The notes under the pieces: generated by a model
Database searches by the model: none
What the model was told of the DNA's origin: nothing
What the model saw: the letters and a program-made list of their open reading frames with translations, nothing else
NCBI GenBank assembly: GCA_019843655.1
Contig: JACDQD010000006.1
Coordinates: forward strand, 19,114,246-19,178,245
Length of the DNA stretch: 64,000 nt
DNA from: Lethocerus indicus
Taxonomy: Eukaryota; Arthropoda; Insecta; Hemiptera; Belostomatidae
Direction of reading: 5' to 3'
Shown: positions 36,519 through 48,000 of the stretch, in pieces
How positions within the stretch are numbered: position 1 is the stretch's first letter
How the letters are laid out: every line of letters starts with the position of its first letter
Position numbers and translations under genes: made by a program

Positions 36519-39186
36519 GCTTGGGCTTAGTTCAAGCGAAGAAGGGGTGTAAGGACGGCCGATAAACTGAAAGATAGAAAAGAGCATTGAAAAGGCCATT
36601 GAAGTTGTGAAAACGGGCATTAAAACTGAATTGACTACGAAATTAACGACCCGAAGATAAAGAAAGTTTTGTTTGGTTTCATTCTTGTTATTGTTAGTTA
36701 AATTTAGGCCTGGAGCCTTGACTTATATATGAAGGCGGAAGGTCGCTACGTACTACCCTCTCTGTAACCAAATAGACTTATCCAAAAATGATGACCACCG
36801 ATGGATCAATATCTATTTCGTTGTTCTGTTTAAATTCAAGACTAAAAGAATCTTTTAAATTGGAAAGTACTGCACGATTTAATCACTTCCAAATTTGGAA
36901 GTTTGGGAGTCAAATATAATAGACTTTGCAATTAGTAAGTTTTTCTCTGTATCTATTCGATCTGAACCTCTTATAAATAATTAAAAACAAATAATTCGGT
37001 CATAAATATTTTATAAAACGAATTATAAACAATTCCCACAGAATTGTTGTTGGGGAAAGAGAAATTTACATCCTACATGTTTAAAAGTAATTTAATCGTA
37101 CTATAATCGTTTACACTACCATTATTTAATAAAAAATGGGAAGTTCAATGTTCATAAGAACTCAATAATCGAAATTACTTTGACCTATAAAGAACCTTTG
37201 CATCACCCCTAACTTAAGTGTTATGCTTTAGAGATGATACAACATAATTTAGTCAGTGTGAAATTGATTATGCGGTTGATTACGTCAATGCATTATGCGA
37301 GTTATGAGAGTGTATAGGGTTTAATTGTAGTACTAAAAAGTACGCTTATTGGACTGTGTTGTGATCATAATCAGAAAAAATGACGATGGATTATGACTTT
37401 AAAAAGTCATGCACCTGGCCCCAATGGATTGTCAATGCGCTCTAAAACAGCAACCGCAATAAATAGATCACGGGAAAACGAATTGTCTTAATGACACTTT
37501 TGAACCGGAAACCGAAAGCCACATTTCATCAGCTTGACGTGAATATAATTATCCAGTCGTGTCGAATAATTTGCCATTAATTGCGATTAAATTAACTCGA
37601 CCAAATTCAAATGCAAATTGAATTAGAATTAAGAGGAAGAGTGTGGATAAATGTCTGGTAGGGGAACTGTGGACGACCGATTGAAATAAAGAATTACAAT
37701 GAGTTTAATGACTAACGCATCCATTACGTCCCTTCAGAGAAAGCTCTGGCAGAATATTTGGCAAAAATAAAAATAGTTTGAAATAAACGCCTAGAGGTCT
37801 GCTAGGGTTTGGAATATTGTGGATCTTTCAGTTGAGTTGTGTCAGTAGGTTGTACAGAGACTTGGGCGTAAAGTTTGCCAGGGGGAATCCTAAAGAAAAG
37901 GCTACTGAAGACGAGCGCAGACAGAATATCACAAGAACTAAGAAATCAGATTATAATTGTATACGGAAACTCTTTTAGATGTGAATTACGTTCCCTATTT
38001 TTGTAAATTGTAAGGCACACTTCCGTAGTTTCTGTATGTAATTGTAAATAAATATAAGCCTGCAGATACAAATACTGTAGATATGTTTATTATTTCAATA
38101 AATAAGTCAATTCCTAAAACAAAGTTATTCTGTTTACGCTACTTATGTGGTCTGCTAATAATGAGTATTGCTATAATGATATGACTCACTAAGTTTATAA
38201 GACTGTTTGGTCTCCTTATCCGGCACAAAGTTATTCTTAATAAAGGAACACTCACTTGCAACGGGACGGCTTTTTCCTGCATCTTCCACACACAATCCTC
38301 CCCACTTGGGAATCCGTAAAATATTTTGCAAATACCAAATATTCCATACTGGGGGTTGCGATTGGAAACCAGCGAAGTGGATCTTGGTGCCGGAGGACAC
38401 GGGCGTCAGACGGGCACGGTGTGTCGCACACACCACCTGTGCTCCAAATAAACAAAACCTCGACCGTCAGTTAAATTTAGTTTCTAATTAACTAGAAAGA
38501 GAAAGAACGACGTGGTGGGAAGAGGGGGAGGGGGGTCTCCAAATTAAAATCTCATCCTCGGTTTAGTCCAATTACAAAGGACGACTAACGAACGGTCATT
38601 TCGCGCCCCGGAATCTGGGTCGCTAAAACAAAACTAAAATCACAGACCGGAACTTCAAGATTTTAGTCCACAACCAGTCATTCAAACTGAAGGTCATTCG
38701 CTTTCACAAATGGAACTTAAAATCCATCATATCTGTACGGATTAAAATAAACATGTGAGAGTGAAAAGGGGCAATATGCTTGATAAGTAGTTTATAATCT
38801 TGATGAAGAGGCTAAAAGGAATTACAAATGAATTCCAACCCGCCTTCTGTAACAAAAAATTTTTACTTTCCCTTATTCATTGTCACTATACTTAAAACCA
38901 TTGTGAACTAAATTTTTACGCGTAACTTGTGTTGGCTATGGTTTTTAAAATATGAAAAGATTGAGACAAAGCAAGTAAAGCCAATTTTCTGGACAGTTTT
39001 CAGTAGCGACGGCTGCTGTGTCTTGAAACGACTAATTTTAGACGTCCCTTTCAAACACAACGAAAATAGCCTAAGGCAATACTAAATATAGCTATTTTTT
39101 TGCGTTCTGATATTTATAGGATGATAAAGTTTGTAAAATTATTATGCGCAAACTTAGCAAAAATAATTCCTTGTTTTAAATTGTAT

Positions 39187-39189
<3 letters not shown>
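36519..39189. other. Noncoding stretch
   Basis: No recognised gene. The subsegment 38155-38490 is open in four overlapping frames on the two strands, but no reading can be assigned to a family. GCTAGGGTTTGGAATATTG near 37801 is a partial match to the outer end of the inverted-repeat family. Confidence 0.4.

Positions 39190-39241
<52 letters not shown>
39190..39241. repeat. TA microsatellite
   Basis: An uninterrupted TA run of about 50 bp. Confidence 0.97.
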
Positions 39242-39247
<6 letters not shown>

Positions 39248-42200
39248 TATGTATTCTTAAATATATTTTGTACAGATATTTATGTACAATAATAACATAT
39301 TAATACAGTTTTTTCTGTAATAAGACGACTTGCCTGAGAATAATACAATAACGCGAGTGAAGAAAATTAAATTAAAACAAATATGGCATTTAAGTTTTTG
39401 ATATAAAAAAAATAACAGTAAGAGTTTAAGGAAACCCGAATCTAACATGAGGGATAAGGTCGTTATCAAACCTGAATATTTAATGCATTACACAACTCTA
39501 TTTTTTTCTCCTAATTGGTCTGATAACTACAGGAAAAGAAAACTCTAACAACTTCTCTTGAAAAAAAATAGGTTTTTTCTTGTTTTTAAACTCCATGTTA
39601 ACCAGGATGCTAGCTAACTCCTGGTCGATTTCCAAAATAGTAAACTAAATAAAACAGTTCAAAGAACTGAGATCATGGCTTAGTCAGTAGTGCCAATAGA
39701 ACCTTTCCGAATATAACAAACCGGTAATATTTCTCTAATTTCATGAAACGCTATATCACATTTGTTAGCCTGATATCGTATATCCTTCCGCCTTAAATAT
39801 TGCAGAAGTTACAAAGAAATTATGACATTATTGAACACAACCAATCTCTTTTTAGGGCTTAAAATGTTCCCAATAGGCAATACTTCTATCAATTACGGCC
39901 CCGATTGGAACTTTAGACGGGAAAACGAAATCGTTCGGAAATATATTTTAAATAAACGAAGTTAAAACTTGCCAATTTCGTGCAAGGATTAGGTCCTAGA
40001 TATTCTATTCATCGATATATCGCTACCAAAATGCTATATGGGGAGAACGTAACAAACGTATTGCCGGGCGCATCTTACAACTGATAGTGTGTCATAGCAA
40101 GAGGGCTACGCAAACACCTAGACATCACCGCGAAAATAGTAGAAACGTGTTCTAGTGACCTAAATCAGAAACTCGAAATGGAAAATTGCAGCCACTTTTA
40201 ATACCAACCAATGTATTAGGTAGGTTAAATGTTAATATAAAAATGTAAGATAACTTCATGTACTGCCCCTTATGCTTCTTTGAATATAGGCCTCCTAACT
40301 CTATAATGTTTTAATTTTATATGAAGATGAAATCATAGTCTAAAATCAGACCAGATAAGGTATTAATCCAGTGCAGCCTTTACATATCAGTGAAGTGTTA
40401 TTCCATTCGGTATGAACGAATTTGACGAAGCTAGCGTTTTAAGTGAACTGAACTAAGTAAAGGAATCTCCGGCCTAACAGGAGTTTCCGGCCCACTGATT
40501 CGAATTTAATGGGTCGGATTTTTTGCTGTCCCGGTGTGAGCGCACGCACGGCCAAGTCAAAGCGCCAATTTTATACTTTCAAACTGGCCAGACGGTATCC
40601 CCTTTCCGCGAGGAATACGGGATAAGTTCCGGGTTCCGCGAACGATGTGGGGAACCGTTGCGGGAGCTTTCACAAAGTTCGAACCCTGAATTACAATTGT
40701 ACCTGTGCCCGATGCTTCAGCGTTGAAATACAATACTTTATTATTTCATTTAACGTATAAACTAAGTGCAAATATATTGTGTCAAGTAAGAGAAATAAGT
40801 CCAAGAAATCAAGTTAAATATAGTCTCAGAAGAAAATGACTTAGGTTGTCATTTGTCTTTTCTTTGCCTTGATTAATTAATCGTATTGAGAAAAATGAAC
40901 TTCGTACTTTCAACGCTCTATGATTTAATTTTTTCCAACAATATATGGTTCCGCTTGACTACTTTTCACATCCTAAAACATTGCCTCCGCTAATTTAATA
41001 ACTGGCAGGAAAACTGAGAATTTTAAACATACGGTCGATCGGTTCAAAATAGTAGCCCGAAGCTTTAGTGAGGAAGAGGAGGTGGTCGCCCCTAAGGTCA
41101 ACCGGAAAATAAACAGTCGAATATTACTGCCGGACATTCGAGACTGAGTCACTAGTCACCAAGAGATATTATCTATATAATGCCTTCCCTCGAAAAAATT
41201 ACTCGACAAAAATTGGCCACAATTTTTCCAAAAATTGTAAATAAATTTTTGGAACCGGCAAGCATTTTTGGACGACCAAGACAGACAAGAAGAGGATACG
41301 CCCACGTGCAAATATTATTCCGAAATCTAAAAATATCGGCTCATGGTTCTACACCGGGACCCGTTCTGAACCCTACGGTTTTGCACAACAAGCTGCGAGA
41401 ATGGTTTTCTACGGTATGTTTTAATATAATATGATATGTTTTGTTACTTACAGAAGTAATTATTACTAATAGGTGATGGGGGACCCATTCTGCATCCCCC
41501 GATAAGACCTAAACAAAAAAACAAGATCACAAATGTAATACTCTATGAAAAATACATATTAAGATATTGTTATGATTAACCATTGTTATTCGCACCATTC
41601 ATGTAAATACGTTAACAGATTACGGTTGTATAACATCGTTATTATACCCCGTCATGTTATAATACCCCGTGCAAAATGTTGTCTTCTCATTTATTTGCCA
41701 ATGGAAACCGGCATAATGTAGAGCGCATCAGAAGAAAATCACTGGTCCCTCAAGTATAAACTATGGCACCTAATTAGTTGTTTTCAACACTTCAACATTT
41801 GTAAATGCAGCTGTAAAGTTTCAGTTTTGGTTCAACATATCAATACTTCTGTGAAACGCCGACACATCAATCCTGCGTGCAAGCAATACAAACAATACTC
41901 ACATAAGGCAGAAGAAAGGTGAATCATGCGATATATGTTAATTTGATAATACACGCGTGAAATTAACAATGCTACTGATTTTCAGAATCGTTCTAGTACA
42001 AATAAGAGAAGTTCTCGGCCCAGTTTTCGCTAAGCGATCTGACTGAAAGTAGGATAGATAGAACCGGAACACACTTTCAGTGCCTCATAAATGTTTAATT
42101 TCCCCGCCGAATGCAATAGTTTCACTGCCATTACAGTTTCATATTAGCATTTAATCCGTAATTAATCGCAATCGAGACCGCTAGAAAGTATTGGATCGTT

Positions 42201-45200
42201 GAATTTAAATACGTACTCTCATTAGACGGTTTCACATTAATTGGAAACCGGCTTTCTCTTTTCTACCTTATATTCCACGATTTATATATACATTTTTATG
42301 AAACCATTCTTACTGAAAAATACAAAGCATGTTTTAGAAAATTTTAATAATCATAATTCCACATATTGCATCTATTTAAACCTTCCCGTTTCAGATGTTT
42401 CACTTATAACATTTTTTTCAATTATTTGTTAGAGAATATGATTGAGTTTGGATATTGACATAGATTAAAACTAATACAAATGGCCAATTACGTAATGAGA
42501 ATTTTCATCAACTCAATGGAACCAAATAACCAACTCCGTTTCTGTTCCATGTAAATATTTTTCTTTTTTCTTTGAATGCATTGAAAAAATTCCCAGGTGT
42601 TATTAATTCTGAGAATGTTCAAATAAAATAGTATATCTTTCACGATTGTACCAATATCCTATATTATCGCTTCTGAGAACGGCATGAAAAACAAATTTCC
42701 GGAGTTTATTTCCCTGAACGAGGAATATCGCTCACATATAAACTTCGAGGGCCTAATCTAAACAACCTCTATTTTAAGAAGACGAGGGACCTACATAAAT
42801 AAAGCTATGAAGTTACCCCCTCAGTAATGAAAAGCCTCACTCCAACATTGTATTCGCAATATGAAATATTCTGTTAGACTGTACAGTAATCTACAAAAAA
42901 ATAATTCATGCTTGAATCTGGTTTATACTATTTATTTGTTTGGTGTTCCACGCTGCCGAATATCACGTCTCGCAATCCTCTTGTTTATATTGTTTTTAGA
43001 TGATATATCGGCGGTCGCCATGCTTATGTAAGTATGCCATTGAAAATTATGCCAGGGATAGTTCCCTCAAAGACTCGTAAGTTTCAAACTGTAATTTCAC
43101 TACAAATAATCAGGATCAGGCTTATACAAATAATTATTAATAAATGGTTTGTTAAACATAACTTTCGATAAAGGACATTGACCAGAAGGTCTTTTATTGA
43201 TCCGAACAACGATCCAAAAAGTACGACGTACGAGTCAATAAAACGGCATGCAATCTGCTTACAATTCCATGTGGAACAATAAACGAGTGCTCCGTTTATA
43301 AACCAGAGAAAAAATATCTGTGCCTAGCAATATATACAGCCGGATCGGTTGACCCAATTTCCGATTGAAGCTTGCCTAACATTATTTTACATGCTGGTTC
43401 CATGCGGTAGGGCGGTCTGCTCATTGGCCAGAGCATCCAATCAACAAATTGGGTGCTAATGTACACAAATGATTCGTATCGGTAAATATACAATTTTAAC
43501 TATTTGAATTTCAATAGTTCCATGAATATATTCTCAACCGGTAGCGTAAATTATTATAACGACTATATGTAGTCTGGATTTCAGGAATTCATGTAGCAAT
43601 TGGAAAGGTCATAACGCATGGGTCATAACTATTTCCCAAGGTTTTTCGGAACGATTTTATATATAGTTAAATTGATGCAGGATCAAATGAAACATGACTC
43701 TTGAGCTGCCAAAACCAAAATCAATCATCGGAACGCCTAAAACTAGAACGGCGCTTTGAGATACTAAACCGCCCAAACACTGCTCAGAAATAATGGTTGT
43801 GAACCCATTTCTAAACGTCAACAGAAAGTATACACTTTGGATTAACAACATTTCAGTAATATAAAAATCGGCAGTACACGTTTCCAAAGTGAACATTAAA
43901 TTATGAATGCAAATTGTGCCAATTGGGTCCCGGAATCTCGGAAATGTCCCCATTATGTGAACGCCCTTTAAACCGAAAGCGTTTGATTAATTTAATATTT
44001 CGTCAAATGTAAGAGAGGAGGGCCGAAAATATTTGGGGCGATATTCCAATTTAATTATTATACGTCTCCAGTGTAACGATTGTAAAACGGGGCACGTTTT
44101 ATTTTGACGTGGGATTACGTCCGAGACAAAAGTGGGTCCCAATGGAAATTAACGCTCCCCATACGCAGGTGAAATGATGCAATATATATCTTCGTGTTCC
44201 GCCGTCTATATCTTGACAATTGTGAGCACAACATGACTGTGCCTAGTATCGTTTTAATTAATTTAGTATCGCTTTTATTCAAACATTTCTTGTTTGAACT
44301 GAATATTTTTCCATGGAGAACCATCAACAATTATCTCCTGATCCATACCGATATTGGAGCATTCTCTATTAATGACACCACAAATTTAAGTTGACCGTTT
44401 AGGTTTTTATCCGACGTAATCGATAGACATTTAACGGCCGAACTGACGCCCCTTTTTGTCCATGCTCTGAGGTCGAAGTGAGCCTGTCAATATATTTTAC
44501 GCTCACCTTTTAAATCCTTTATTAATCATCCCAATATTATAATAATTTTTCAATTTTCCTTTTTGACCGCATTATTAACCAGTACTATATTGAAAGTAAC
44601 TGTTAGCGAACACTTTCATATTTCACATTTTGTCTCTTCATAATAATGAACCGATAATTCCGAAGAAAATGAGGGAATGGAAGAGTTTCATAATTAAACT
44701 TCGTTGGCTTTGTAAATTCGTAAGCTTTCGCACAATTCGTGGGTATTCGTATAATCCAACTTTTTGTAAGATTCAGAAAAATACACATACGGCAGGGGCC
44801 CAGGACATAGAATTAAAAACGACAGAGGCGAAATAGAAATCTTAAGAAGAATATTGGTCACGGTGGGTGAACTCTTAAATGGGCCCAGAAGGCCCAGTTG
44901 GATGGGTGACAGAATTTTGGCAGAAAACTTCATTTGGCCTGTCATATTCATTAAAATGCCGCCGTGGCATTGTTCCTCTTGCATCAACAAACTATGTACT
45001 GAGAAATTATGTAAAGGGATCAGGGACAAATGAGTTCCGATATACGCTTACACAGAACTACGTGACATACCACAACCATGCCCTACAAATAATGAGATAT
45101 GCTTTAGATCAATATTATAAATTAAGATGCGCTACCTATGAAAACTTATATTAACATAATCCCACATACCTTAAAACTGTATACATTTATGCATACATTG

Positions 45201-46430
45201 ATATAGATAAATTTACAATCTTTAGTTCGAAAACAGAGTTCGTTCAGTATTTTGGAGGAAAGGAGATTAAATTATTTTTGTTGGCTGACACAAGTATAGT
45301 TATAGATCAACTCAATCTTTTCTTCATATATATAATTATGATAACTTTACAACACTGTTCTTACAATAGCTCCATTAATAATAATAATGCAGACCCTAAA
45401 CTTGGAGTGATAGCTGCTTAGCAGCAGAGCTTAGCTGCGATGTAGTTGAATATTAGGTTTTAGATTTGGATTTAATCACCTATTTCCTTAAACCGGTAAT
45501 TTAAGCCGAATTTTTTACTCGTAAAATAATAATAATAATGCTTTATGTTTTATAGTATTATTTGATAATTAGGATTTATTAATTTTTAGATTAAATCTAC
45601 AATGTCTTCATAAATTCACACCCGAACGCTCGACTGTTTTAAAATGAAATTTAATTGTTCTAAGAAAGAGATCATTGCAAGGATATTAGCCTCAAATTCT
45701 AGCCCCCCTCAAGTAACAATAGTCTCATTAGGAGCCGGTTCTACCCTGAGTTCCAAAGGCTTAGGGCACTTATGCAACTTCGGGAGAGATACTTTTCAAT
45801 TTCAGAATAACATTTAATTTCCCTACTTTAATGGTTTTTACCTTATCGTTTTTCTTTCTCAACTAGAACAGTAATATTTTCCAATATACGACTTATCCCA
45901 GAAAAATTATTTGTATAATTCTATTATTTTCCTTCCGACAACACTCAATTATAATATGGTATTTTTAACGCCATCAGAAAATCTTAACGTACGACCGGCC
46001 GAAGTCGAGTGAACATATTTAACTGTGTAAGACGGCTCTACGCGCCGTAAAGAACCGTGCAGAAATAAGAAGGTGACGATCGGCTTCTAAAGTTGTTTAT
46101 AGCCAGGTGCGAATTTGGGTTATAGGAGCGCGGAGCGGGCCACAATTTAGGACACAATCCTAACCAAACGCGCTAGCGACACTCACTCCACTGTCTACCA
46201 GCCCACGCAATAACTAGAACACTTATACAACACCGGCCCTTACGCGTCTCACCTTGCCCACCCGCAACACACCAGAAATAATACCCAGCTCTGTAATATT
46301 GGCCTCCAACAACCACCCGTTATATATAAGTAGGCTTAACTTCAATCAATAAGAATAACTTCAGATGAATAAGAAAATATGTCCTTGAGAAGAATTAATA
46401 ATTCCGTTAAATTTGATATACCTGTTTTGT
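39242..46430. other. Noncoding stretch
   Basis: About 7 kb with only short, unsupported reading frames on both strands. Composition is as in the preceding intergenic DNA. I see no RNA gene or transposase frame here. Confidence 0.45.
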
Positions 46431-46436
46431 GGTCTG

Positions 46437-46541
46437 CGAGGGGTTGGAATACTGTAGGTTCGTGATGTTTCTGTCTCCTCCAAATAGCAAAAGACCTAAC
46501 CAGCGAGAGGAGACAGAAACATCACGAACCTACAGAATTCC
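46437..46541. mobile_element. Perfect hairpin of the inverted-repeat family
   Basis: Two 29-bp arms match exactly (46452-46480 and 46507-46535; they begin CTGTAGGTTCGTGATG). The 26-bp loop contains GCAAAAGACCTAACCAGCG. The outer left flank GCGAGGGGTTGGAATA matches the complement of the outer right flank of the foldback element near 21060, and the loop motif matches the copy near 52540. This looks like two family termini joined head to head, with no internal sequence. Confidence 0.8.
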
Positions 46542-47579
46542 GTTAAAATTAAGGTTACAAAATAATGAGCTCATTATGCATTATGCATGGGTCCATTAGG
46601 CTTGCGCGTTTCATCATTACGGGCTTCAGGTATACACTTCTGTTTCATTTATTACATTGTTATAAGCAGTTCAATCCATAATTTAGCTTAATATCAAGAG
46701 CACAGAGCAAACAACTTCTATGTTTTGTGCGAGTGGCTTGATGTGATTTAACAAGTGTACTATCGACATAAATTTAACGTTTTACTAAATAATCTACTGA
46801 CATTCTTGTTTAAAATTTCCTCCCAATTGTTGTTGCTGTTTTTATTCAGTAATACAATAATGAATATTATGAAATGTAACAATGTAAATTGCGAAAGTGC
46901 TAGATAAGTAGAGCTAGACAATATATGCAAATTAGAGTTCGAAATAAGTTTGGTTAGCTCCATAGAAAAAAGTTTGGACAGATTAGAAAAATAAGAAGCA
47001 ATTATTAGTGACATAACACGTAGTATCCACAGACGGTTGGTTTGAGATGATCATTCCGATTATTACATTCGTCACAAGGATACTCTAGATTCTCAAATAT
47101 GCTATTAACACGATATTTCGAATTCGTTCTCGTATAAAACCGTTAGGAATTGCGTTTCGATATTTTCGTTTCACGTGCGCTAGATGAGAGGGTAAGAAAC
47201 AGCTGTGAGAAGCCGGTTGATATAAACATATAATTTATGCGCCGTGCGGGTGTACGTGTTTTTCAGTCTGTCGCACAGTGTAAACTGCCATGTGGGACGT
47301 CCGCCGCCTGTCCAATTGTCGCGGCGTTTGTTTCAAGTCCAACTGGTGGCAAAGTGTTTTTACCGGACTAACTTGATTGTAATTGAACTTGGCACAGGGA
47401 ATCGACACGTTTCCCGTCTGCCCTGAGATTTCTGATGCCTGAGTGGCACCTGCCACCACTTTCCAATCGTCCAACCGGACCTAGGCTAGTCCGTTGGTTT
47501 CTTTCTAAACATCGCTATCACTCATCGCATAGTTTTTGTTAAGTACTAGGCTATTCGGACCGGTTTTGTCTCCTCGCCA

Positions 47580-47938
47580 TTAACCCTTTCGCTACGGGCG
47601 GGTTCTCCGCCGTGGCACTTCCGCTGAACGGAGCGCCGCGACATCACTGCACGCTACGCGACGCCGATCGTCACCGAGTGTACCGCGGTGGAGAACCAAC
47701 GCTGCTTGAATGTTTTCGGACGAAAACGTTTTTCTCCGAAGGATATTTATAAATAAAGAGTATTCCAGGGTAATGATGCAAAACAAAATACTATCAGTGC
47801 ATGTCCAGATACTTATGCAAAACGGTTGGCCGCAATACCTCAGCGGTATCTAACGGAGAGCCACTATAGTGGCCCGTAGTACCTCAGCGGCATCTTATGG
47901 GAGGCAACCATAGTGGCTCGTAGTAGCGAAAGGGTTAA
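47580..47938. mobile_element. piggyBac-like MITE, 359 bp with TTAA duplications
   Basis: The element is bounded by TTAA at 47580-47583 and 47935-47938, with perfect 12-bp terminal inverted repeats CCCTTTCGCTAC. TTAA targets and ends starting CCC are hallmarks of the piggyBac superfamily. Subterminal inverted segments GGTTCTCCGCCGTGG and CCGCGGTGGAGAACC add further symmetry. The right half contains a direct duplication of 44 bp. There is no transposase frame, so it depends on an autonomous relative. Confidence 0.9.
47836..47923. repeat. 44-bp direct duplication inside the MITE
   Basis: Two adjacent units, 47836-47879 and 47880-47923, both run from TACCTCAGCGG to CGTAG with about 80% identity. 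Each carries a CCA...TAGTGG core. The last unit abuts the right terminal repeat. Confidence 0.85.
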
Positions 47939-48000
47939 CAGTAGCGTGAAGTATCTCAGTATATTATTGGCTGAATGTCACTGACGAAAGCAAAAGACCT

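Larger units (their letters stand above)
47460..48000. mobile_element. Family copy interrupted by a piggyBac-like MITE
   Basis: If the MITE and one TTAA are removed, the junction reads GACCGGTTTTGTCTCCTCGC, CATTAA, CAGTAGCGTG. This parallels the GACCGGTTTCGGCTGCTCGC, CATCTT, CAGTAGCGGTG of the element at 19541. The MITE therefore landed inside an older, more diverged copy of the same family. A further partial motif, GCAAAAGACCTAAAACCG, lies near 47992. Outer limits are uncertain. Confidence 0.6.
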
